Shown here: piece by piece, positions 7,918 through 12,310 of the stretch
Position numbering within the stretch: position 1 is the first letter of the stretch
Layout: every line of letters starts with the position of its first letter
Source of the DNA: JAIVJN01 sp036732565
Lineage (GTDB): Bacteria; Acidobacteriota; Vicinamibacteria; Vicinamibacterales; UBA2999
Direction of reading: 5' to 3'
Length of the DNA stretch: 13,032 nucleotides
NCBI GenBank assembly: GCA_036732565.1
Contig: DAINCF010000178.1
Location: 1-13,032 of the forward strand
Made by a program: the position numbers and the translations under genes
Notes under the pieces: model-generated
The model's input: the letters and a program-made list of their open reading frames with translations, nothing else
Told to the model about the DNA's origin: nothing
The model's database searches: none

Positions 7918-8379
7918 TCACTTCGGAACAGCTTCATGGCGTCGGTTCCCACGCCTGGGCTCATCCAGAGCGTCGATGGTCGGGCACGCCGGTTCGGCAG
8001 CAGACGCGAGTGCCCGATCGCAGGCGGTGAGATGCTCATGCAGCGTGCGCCGGAACTCGCGGAGCTCCTTGATTCGCCCCTCGATGTCCTCGATTCGCCG
8101 CGTCAGCAGATCGCGCACCTTTTGGCAGGACGCCGCATGATTCGTCCGCAGCCGGCTGGCGGCGAGCTGCTGGATGTCGTCGAGCGTCAACCCCAGCGAT
8201 TGAGCCTGCTTGATGAACTTCACCTGGAGCACCACCGCATCCGAGTAGATGCGGAAGCCGCCTTCTGTCCGCGCCGGCGCATTCAGCAGGCGGCGCTTTT
8301 CGTAGTACCGGAGCGTCTCGACCGACACGCCTGTGCGTTCGGCAATCTCCCCGATGCGGTAGTGTCGCGAAGCATCCAT
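7918..8379 (-). CDS. MerR-family metal-responsive regulator with mercury-type cysteine triad
   Basis: A 153-residue MerR protein. The N-terminal winged HTH is intact (YRIGEIAERTGVSVETLRYY, then EKRRLL and GGFRIYSD to about residue 47), followed by FIKQAQSLGLTLDDIQQL and the long dimerisation helix (82-120). Cysteines fall at 85 (HAASCQKV), 120 (HLTACDRA) and 132 (EPACPTID). Established knowledge: Hg-sensing MerR uses Cys82, Cys117 and Cys126, so the first spacing (35) matches exactly and the last (12 rather than 9) is closer to a longer metal-binding loop. It should therefore sense a thiophilic metal such as Hg, Cd, Pb or Zn; which one cannot be decided. It starts at the A of the metallochaperone stop (TGATG), and its stop lies five bases before the permease ATG. 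Because it is the second gene behind a MerR-type promoter, positive autoregulation is predicted. Confidence 0.92.
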   Translation of the reverse strand: MDASRHYRIGEIAERTGVSVETLRYYEKRRLLNAPARTEGGFRIYSDAVVLQVKFIKQAQSLGLTLDDIQQLAASRLRTNHAASCQKVRDLLTRRIEDIEGRIKELREFRRTLHEHLTACDRALASAAEPACPTIDALDEPRRGNRRHEAVPK

Positions 8380-8855
8380 CAGTCGTCCTTCACTGAAAGC
8401 ATCGCCCCTTCGAGACGTGTCACCGCGGCAATGACATCACCCAAGCAACAGGTACCCCGCGGATTGCGAATGTCACAGGCGCAACGTTGCGCCGCGATGT
8501 GCTCTCTGATCCGAGCAACCACGTCCGTGCGCCCTTGCGCCAGGAGCTCGCTCTGAATCCCAGACTCGGTTTCGCCGAAGCAGTAGCACACGAGTCGTCC
8601 GCCCGCGGGCTGCTTCTGCCACACCGGAACACGGATGTCGTCGGTGCCAAACCGATCGCCGGCGTCGCCGACGTACACGGTCTCGCAGAGCGGATTGGCG
8701 CAGAATCGGTAGTGCGTCGGTCGAACGCGCCGAAGGGCCACCTCCGTGAGCAGCGCTTTGACCGTCTGGAGCTGCACTGGTGATCCGCGTTCGGTGCAGG
8801 CCGCACAGGTCGGGGCCCCTGGTTCGGCGGCAGACGAATCGCAGTAGTCGTTCAT
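8379..8855 (-). CDS. CopZ-N-type zinc/[2Fe-2S] iron-sulfur metallochaperone (stand-alone)
   Basis: A 158-residue cysteine-rich soluble protein. The N-terminal part looks like a zinc ribbon: CAAC at 17-20, then GSPVQLQTVKALL, and FCANPLC at 51-57. The C-terminal part is BFD-like [2Fe-2S] binding: CYCFGE (90-95) and CACDIRNPRGTCCLGD (125-140). This is the domain arrangement of the N-terminal half of Archaeoglobus CopZ, here without the C-terminal HMA copper domain, matching the group annotated as putative iron-sulfur cluster-binding metallochaperones that sit beside merR genes. Role inferred: metal delivery or redox-assisted metal reduction in the cytoplasm. The ATG at 8855 has no Shine-Dalgarno sequence and lies only eight bases after the promoter -10 element, so the mRNA is likely leaderless. 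It overlaps merR by one base. Metal specificity is unknown. Confidence 0.85.
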   Translation of the reverse strand: MNDYCDSSAAEPGAPTCAACTERGSPVQLQTVKALLTEVALRRVRPTHYRFCANPLCETVYVGDAGDRFGTDDIRVPVWQKQPAGGRLVCYCFGETESGIQSELLAQGRTDVVARIREHIAAQRCACDIRNPRGTCCLGDVIAAVTRLEGAMLSVKDD

Positions 8856-8863
8856 CGCCGACG

Positions 8864-8895
8864 AGTATCAACCCTGAAGTGAACTTCAGAGTCAA
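8864..8895 (-). promoter_or_regulatory. MerR-type promoter/operator of the metallochaperone-merR unit
   Basis: Reading the minus strand: -35 TTGACT (8895-8890), a 20-base spacer, then -10 GATACT (8869-8864). The spacer holds a dyad, CTGAAGT - TC - ACTTCAG, with arms at 8889-8883 and 8880-8874; extended to ten bases per arm it has one mismatch. An over-long spacer with a central dyad is the hallmark of promoters activated by MerR-family DNA distortion; the sequence is close in form to the known ZntR operator. The -35 overlaps the TGA stop of the upstream membrane gene (8894-8892). The metallochaperone ATG is eight bases past the -10. Confidence 0.82.
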
Positions 8896-9272
8896 GCCCT
8901 GGCGTTCTGCCCCTGGCGGCCGACGACACGCTGTTCAATCAGGAACGCCAGGGCGACGCCGACCAGCACGACACCCCACAGAGCCTCCTCACTGACGTCC
9001 CAGACTCCGGCTTCACTCAATCCGGCGACAATCGCGGCAACCAGAAACAAAGGTCCCGTGAGCCCACAGTGGAGCGTGCGATTGCGACCGAAGTTCATGA
9101 CGCATGCGGCTCCGAGCGCTGCAAGCAGGAGCGTGTCGCCGTACGGTGCGAACACCGGCCAGGTGGATCGCAACACGAGGCCTCCTGCGTACAGCACTGC
9201 GAATGCCGCTGCCCAGAACCACATGGCCGCCGGGCTCGTGCAGCAGGTCTGAGTGAATCCGAAGCGAGCCAT
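8892..9272 (-). CDS. Small four-helix membrane protein with vicinal Cys pair (putative metal-response protein)
   Basis: A 126-residue hydrophobic protein with about four membrane segments: 17-35 (MWFWAAAFAVLYAGGLVL), 46-60, 73-90 and 98-114. Cysteines are Cys10-Cys11 just before TM1 (TQTCCTSP), Cys57 in TM2 (GAACVMNFGRNR) and Cys69 (LHCGLTGPLFL). A Cys-Cys near the first helix plus cysteines in a later loop recalls the logic of the mercury importer MerT, but the sequence is not recognisably MerT. I know the HC-xxTGPxFL pattern only from uncharacterised small membrane proteins, so no function is claimed beyond a role suggested by its MerR-type promoter. The start at ATG 9272 is chosen because a perfect AGGAGG lies eight bases upstream; the open frame runs back to 9389, but that would place the promoter inside the coding region. 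Confidence 0.8.
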   Translation of the reverse strand: MARFGFTQTCCTSPAAMWFWAAAFAVLYAGGLVLRSTWPVFAPYGDTLLLAALGAACVMNFGRNRTLHCGLTGPLFLVAAIVAGLSEAGVWDVSEEALWGVVLVGVALAFLIEQRVVGRQGQNARA

Positions 9273-9339
9273 CGGTTCGTCCTCCTCGTGCCGATCGAAT
9301 TGCGTCGCGGCGCGCGAGCTACGCGATCGACTGTGCTCC

Positions 9340-9371
9340 AGTGTCGGGCCTGCAGTGCACTCCAGAGTCAA
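9340..9371 (-). promoter_or_regulatory. Second MerR-type promoter/operator, upstream of the small membrane protein
   Basis: Minus strand: -35 TTGACT (9371-9366), 20-base spacer, -10 GACACT (9345-9340). The spacer carries CTGGAGT - GC - ACTGCAG (arms 9365-9359 and 9356-9350; 6 of 7 positions complementary). Aligned over 33 bases from the C before the -35, it matches the metallochaperone promoter at 26 positions, including the first ten (CTTGACTCTG). Predicted transcription starts near 9333, giving a leader of about 60 bases that contains the AGGAGG of the membrane gene. Confidence 0.76.
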
Positions 9372-9385
9372 GTCCACAGATCGCG

Positions 9386-9724
9386 TCACCCGTGCCTGTC
9401 GGAGGACGTACCAGACGGCACGAATGGCTCGAAGAGCGCGTCAGCGACCTCCCGCGCGCGTTCCGGAGCCGTGATCGTGAGGCGCAGGTCCTCACTGGTC
9501 TCCATCAGCTCGAAATTTAGGAAGGCGCAGCACTCCTGTTCCTGGCCGACCATCTCGCGCACGCGATCTGCGACCTCGGGTGCGTACCTCAACTGGAGCC
9601 GCAGATCGTCCCGGCTCACGCCGAGCAGTCCGTCCCGTGCCAACTCGGCGATCTGCGCCAGGCGCTCGCGGTAGTCGCCCGGCTGCAGCGTGCAGGCAAT
9701 TGGCGCTCGACTATCCGTGTCCAT
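9386..9724 (-). CDS. Small Cys-Cys protein of uncharacterised IACTL/CCxFLxF family
   Basis: A 112-residue soluble protein with no signal peptide or membrane segment. It begins APIACTLQPGDYRERLAQI (Cys11), continues with an alpha/beta segment (RLQLRYAPEVADRVREMV), then the distinctive EQECCAFLNFELME (62-75, Cys65-Cys66), and ends in LRLTITAPERAREVADALF. I recognise the combination of an N-terminal ACTL and a later E-x-CC-x-FL-x-F from small uncharacterised proteins often placed beside merR and mercury genes; no activity is known to me. Three cysteines, two adjacent, would suit metal binding, which is inference. The ATG at 9724 is preceded by GGGAG with a spacing of eight bases. It is the first gene of the minus-strand cassette. 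No clear MerR-type promoter precedes it, unlike the next two genes. Confidence 0.78.
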   Translation of the reverse strand: MDTDSRAPIACTLQPGDYRERLAQIAELARDGLLGVSRDDLRLQLRYAPEVADRVREMVGQEQECCAFLNFELMETSEDLRLTITAPERAREVADALFEPFVPSGTSSDRHG

Positions 9725-10109
9725 TGCTGTTACTCCCTTAGTTTGCGGAACGTCTTATGGCAATGTAGACCCTCAGGCAGCTCGAGGTCCTCCGCGTTCG
9801 CACGTCACCGCATGCGGCGTGTCACTCGAGCGCCTCACGATCGCGCACCGGCACCGTCCTCGCGCGAGCTTGATTGAAAGGCGTGCGCCTCGGCACACGT
9901 TACCTGCGATCTCGACAGTGTTGGGTCGCGGTCGTTTGATATGGTGCGGTGCACAGTCCCTCCATCGAGTGTGTAGCCGCTGACCTCGCGGCCAACCGCC
10001 GGGCTGGAATCGGATCGGTCTTTCTTGAACAAGGCACGGCGATGGGTCGGACGAACATCATCGGAGTCGAGGTCCGGGAAAGCTCGATCGCCATCGCGGG
10101 AGGTGCGCA
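9725..10109. other. Divergent intergenic region (385 bases), no convincing gene
   Basis: This gap separates the minus-strand metal cassette from the plus-strand reductase gene. Open frames exist on both strands but have poor starts, no family resemblance and arginine/serine-rich composition, so none is called. Visible items are a 10-base palindrome CCGCATGCGG (9808-9817), two CTCGAG sites (9781-9786, 9825-9830), and a weak plus-strand promoter-like pair, TCGACA (9912-9917) and TGATAT (19-base spacer). A minus-strand promoter for the small Cys-Cys gene must lie here, but only weak matches (such as TTGCCA or TACATT, about 9751-9769) are seen. Confidence 0.4.
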
Positions 10110-10679
10110 GTGTCGGCATCAGTGCTCTACATGTCGATGTCCCTCGATGGGTACATCGCGGGTCCGGACGATGAACCGGACAACCCAGGCGGCCACGGCT
10201 TCGACCGGCTGCACGAATGGTTCGGCGACTTCTCGCGGCCGTCAGGTCCGGTCGGAGAGCTGTTCGACGAGATGCACGCGTATGGTGCGATCCTCGTGGG
10301 TCGGCGCACGGCGGAGCAGATCGATCACTGGGGCGGCGATCGCAACGGGGTGCCGATCTTCGTTCCGAGCCATCGACCACCCGGGCCCACGGTCGCCAAC
10401 TATCCCTTGGTGACCTACGTGAGCGATGGGATTGCCAGCGCGATGGCCCGGGCGAAGGCCACCGCCGGCGACAGGAACGTGTTGGTGCATGGCGCGTACA
10501 CCGCGCAAAGCGCGCTCGAAGCGGGAGTGCTGGACGAATTGCAGATTCATCAGATCCCGGTGCTGTTCGGGAGTGGTCGCCGGCTCTTCGAGGTGTTGCC
10601 GTCGCGCATCGAGCTGCAGATCGTCAAGGTGATCGACACACCGCAGGCCACGCACATCCGCTACCGCGTCCGTCGCTGA
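10110..10679 (+). CDS. Dihydrofolate reductase-fold protein (RibD C-terminal-like)
   Basis: A 189-residue protein of the RibD C-terminal/bacterial DHFR-like fold. It starts with the family signature VLYMSMSLDGYIAGPDDEP (5-23), continues with GAILVGRRTAEQ (59-70) and VPIFVPSHRPP (81-91), and has the NADPH-binding segment VLVHGAYTAQSALEAGVLDE (124-143), then LQIHQIPVLFGSGRRLFE. These all match the stand-alone YwjB/YyaP-type reductases whose substrate is generally not known; true folate or pyrimidine reduction should not be assumed. The GTG at 10110 is chosen because GGGAGGTG lies four bases upstream and the signature strand begins immediately after. It is apparently monocistronic, followed by an inverted repeat and then the MerR-type gene. 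Confidence in family is high, in substrate low. Confidence 0.9.
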   Translation: MSASVLYMSMSLDGYIAGPDDEPDNPGGHGFDRLHEWFGDFSRPSGPVGELFDEMHAYGAILVGRRTAEQIDHWGGDRNGVPIFVPSHRPPGPTVANYPLVTYVSDGIASAMARAKATAGDRNVLVHGAYTAQSALEAGVLDELQIHQIPVLFGSGRRLFEVLPSRIELQIVKVIDTPQATHIRYRVRR

Positions 10680-10713
10680 GCGGGTCGACACGGTGCGAAC
10701 GTGACTCGAGCTC

Positions 10714-10742
10714 GCGCTCTGAAGCTGCGTGACCTTCAGCGC
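10714..10742 (+). terminator. Candidate hairpin after the DHFR-like gene
   Basis: CTGAAG (10719-10724) pairs with CTTCAG (10734-10739) around a 9-base loop; three further pairs (GCG 10714-10716 with CGC 10740-10742) extend it beyond a two-base bulge. It lies about 35 bases after the stop of the reductase gene. No T-tract follows on the plus strand, so it is only a weak terminator candidate. Confidence 0.3.
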
Positions 10743-10795
10743 AAAATCCGAGAGAAATGCAGTTCGGACTCTGCCTTGCGTTTTGACCGACAAGG

Positions 10796-10825
10796 TTGAC
10801 AGCCCCCTTCAAGTCCCCCTACGCT
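10796..10825 (+). promoter_or_regulatory. Probable promoter of the second MerR gene
   Basis: A perfect -35 TTGACA (10796-10801) is followed, 18 bases on, by TACGCT (10820-10825). The predicted transcript starts near 10832, about 20 bases before the ATG at 10852. The spacer contains two CCCCCT blocks around TCAAG rather than a true dyad, so it is less clearly MerR-type than the other promoters here. Confidence 0.5.
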
Positions 10826-10851
10826 GGCCTTCACGCGCACCATGTGAAGAG

Positions 10852-11664
10852 ATGTTGAAGATCGGTACGTTCGCCAGGCTCACGGGTACTACGATCAAAG
10901 CGCTCCGTTTCTACGAGCGCCAGGGACTCATCCGTCCAGCCTACGTGGACGGCGCCACCGGCTACCGCTACTTCGATGCGGCGCAGATTGCCGACGTCGC
11001 GTTTGTGAGGCGACTGCGGCGCGTGGGCTTCACGGTGCGCGAGATTCAGATTGTCATCGCTGGATCGGCGACCAGCCAACGACTGCACGACGCGCTCGCT
11101 GCTCGACAGAAAGCCGTGTCCGGCGAGATCCACCGAGCATCCGAGCAGCTTCTCGAAGTCCGGGCGTGGATCGCCCGGCTGGAAGCCGGTGACGACGACG
11201 CACCCACGGTGATGCTCCGCTCTGAACCGCCGATGACCGTCGCGTGGATCCGAAGAGCAGTGGCGAGCTACGCGCAGGCAGAGGACTTGTTCGACGAGTT
11301 CCGCGCCAGCCTCGAGCGAAGCACGCATGCCCAGCCGCCCTCGGCGATTTGGCACACGTGCGGCGATGCCGGGGAGCCCGCGCTCTGCGAGGCGTACGCC
11401 GCGATCGACGACCGCGCACGAGTGCGTCCGCCCGCACGCGTGAGACCGCGTCCGGGTGAGCTGCTGGCCACATTGCTGCATCGCGGGCCCACGACTCCCA
11501 CGCCTCGACCTTACGACGTGCTGCGGTCATGGATTAGCTCGCAGGGGCTTCGAATCGCCGGGCCCAAGCGTGAGGTCTACTGGCAGGGCACGCCGGACGT
11601 CGAGCGCGCGTCCGATCTGACGGAGATTCAGTTCCCGGTCGAGCGTCTCGGACGCGTGAGTTGA
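10852..11664 (+). CDS. MerR-family regulator with BmrR/GyrI-like effector domain
   Basis: A 270-residue regulator. Residues 1-70 are the MerR winged HTH (MLKIGTFARLTGTTIKALRF, YERQGLIRPAYV, TGYRYFDAAQ, FVRRLRRVGFTVREIQIVI). A coiled-coil dimerisation helix spans about 74-112. The C-terminal 120-266 resembles the GyrI/BmrR small-molecule-binding fold: MLRSEPPMTVAWIRRAVASY begins it, and REVYWQGTPDV followed by DLTEIQFPVE ends it in the typical way. It should therefore sense an organic ligand, not a metal. Two cysteines (170, 179) show no metal-site spacing. ATG 10852 is chosen because the HTH begins at once; the frame is open upstream to 10729 but that stretch contains the promoter. The ribosome site is poor (GAAGAG directly before ATG). 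A MerR-type promoter overlaps its stop codon and points to the downstream oxidoreductase genes, making them the likely targets. Confidence 0.9.
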   Translation: MLKIGTFARLTGTTIKALRFYERQGLIRPAYVDGATGYRYFDAAQIADVAFVRRLRRVGFTVREIQIVIAGSATSQRLHDALAARQKAVSGEIHRASEQLLEVRAWIARLEAGDDDAPTVMLRSEPPMTVAWIRRAVASYAQAEDLFDEFRASLERSTHAQPPSAIWHTCGDAGEPALCEAYAAIDDRARVRPPARVRPRPGELLATLLHRGPTTPTPRPYDVLRSWISSQGLRIAGPKREVYWQGTPDVERASDLTEIQFPVERLGRVS

Positions 11665-11691
11665 CTCTCCCCTAGCGGGAGGCCGCAGACT
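11661..11691 (+). promoter_or_regulatory. MerR-type promoter/operator upstream of the molybdenum hydroxylase genes
   Basis: TTGACT (-35, 11661-11666), a 19-base spacer and CAGACT (-10, 11686-11691). The spacer holds the dyad CTCCC-ctagc-GGGAG (11667-11671 and 11677-11681). A 19-base spacer with a centred dyad is the MerR-family activator arrangement. The -35 overlaps the TGA stop (11662-11664) of the MerR gene itself. A transcript would start near 11698, leaving a leader of about 58 bases before the [2Fe-2S] subunit. The same dyad, plus CAGAC-tc-GTCTG (11686-11697), could alternatively be read as short hairpins. Confidence 0.62.
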
Positions 11692-11755
11692 CGTCTGGCG
11701 TGCCCACGGCCCCGCATTCGCGCGGCCGGTCTGGTGCGACTGGAGCGAGTCACCC

Positions 11756-12310
11756 ATGGCCCCATCATCAGATCCGCCGGCGGCCACCCCGCCTCCCGGA
11801 GGCAGGGTCCAAGACCTTGTGCTCTCGGTCAACGGCCATTTCGTGCCGGTTCGCGTGGATCTCGACGACACCCTGCTGGACGTCCTCCGCGGGCAGTTGC
11901 GACTGACCGCCACCAAGCGCGGCTGTGATGTGGGTGCGTGCGGCGCCTGCACCGTGCTCGTGGACGGCAGGCGCGTCAACGCCTGTCTCGTGCTGGCGGT
12001 GGCGGCGCAGGGCCAGGCCATCACGACCCTGGAGGGCGTTCCGCCCGACGGTGCGCCGCACGCGCTTCGTGCCCTTCAAGCCGCGTTCGTGTCGCATGAC
12101 GCCCTGCAGTGTGGCTTCTGCACGCCGGGTCAGGTGATGTCGGCGCTGGGGTACCTGTTGGAAGCACACCCGGAGCCGTGGAGCCGCGACACGATCCGCG
12201 AAGGGGCGGCCGGGAATCTGTGCCGCTGTGGTGCCTATCCCCACATCGTGTCAGCCATTCGCGATGTGGCGCTCGCCGACGCCGGGCGCCGCGAGGCGCC
12301 GAAGCCTTGA
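11756..12310 (+). CDS. [2Fe-2S] subunit of a xanthine dehydrogenase/aldehyde oxidoreductase-family molybdenum hydroxylase
   Basis: A 184-residue electron-transfer subunit carrying two [2Fe-2S] clusters. The plant-ferredoxin-like domain (20-95) has Cys57, Cys62 and Cys65 in KRGCDVGACGACTVLVDG, and Cys77 in NACLVL. The helical domain has Cys119 and Cys122 (QCGFCTPGQV) and Cys156 and Cys158 (GNLCRCGAYPHI). All eight ligands are present, and the length is normal apart from a proline-rich N-terminal extension (MAPSSDPPAATPPPGG). That extension lacks a twin-arginine motif, so unlike E. coli PaoA/YagT this complex appears cytoplasmic unless another subunit is exported. The neighbouring FAD subunit is of the PaoB type, so a PaoABC-like aldehyde oxidoreductase is the best guess; the molybdopterin-binding subunit would lie right of the window. 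The ribosome site is weak (GGAG about 10-13 bases upstream). The stop overlaps the next start (TTGA). Confidence 0.93.
   Translation: MAPSSDPPAATPPPGGRVQDLVLSVNGHFVPVRVDLDDTLLDVLRGQLRLTATKRGCDVGACGACTVLVDGRRVNACLVLAVAAQGQAITTLEGVPPDGAPHALRALQAAFVSHDALQCGFCTPGQVMSALGYLLEAHPEPWSRDTIREGAAGNLCRCGAYPHIVSAIRDVALADAGRREAPKP

Noticed and set aside
6513..8039. A 508-residue minus-strand frame and a 407-residue plus-strand frame (6623-7846) over the permease gene
   Set aside because: Both are shadows of the permease in GC-rich DNA: arginine-rich composition, no domains, no ribosome sites, and the permease frame is continuous and family-like throughout.
8870..8889. Reading the CTGAAGT/ACTTCAG repeat as a transcription terminator of the membrane gene
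   Set aside because: There is no T-tract, and the exact placement between TTGACT and the -10 with 20-base spacing fits an operator much better.
8892..9272. Naming the small membrane protein MerT
   Set aside because: Only the Cys-Cys-near-helix-1 idea is shared; helix number, loop cysteines and sequence motifs do not match MerT.
9273..9389. Upstream extension of the small membrane protein to 165 residues
   Set aside because: The added 39 residues are unstructured, would cover the MerR-type promoter, and ATG 9272 has a perfect AGGAGG at proper distance.
9775..9802. Possible fourth MerR operator near the start of the small Cys-Cys gene (ACCTCG...TGAGGGT followed by TACATT, minus strand)
   Set aside because: The dyad is poor and no TTGAC-like -35 lies 19-20 bases before TACATT.
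9835..10413. Overlapping frames on both strands in and after the divergent gap (such as 9949-10413 + and 9835-10380 -)
   Set aside because: Both run into the well-supported DHFR-like gene, and neither shows a family pattern or a ribosome site.
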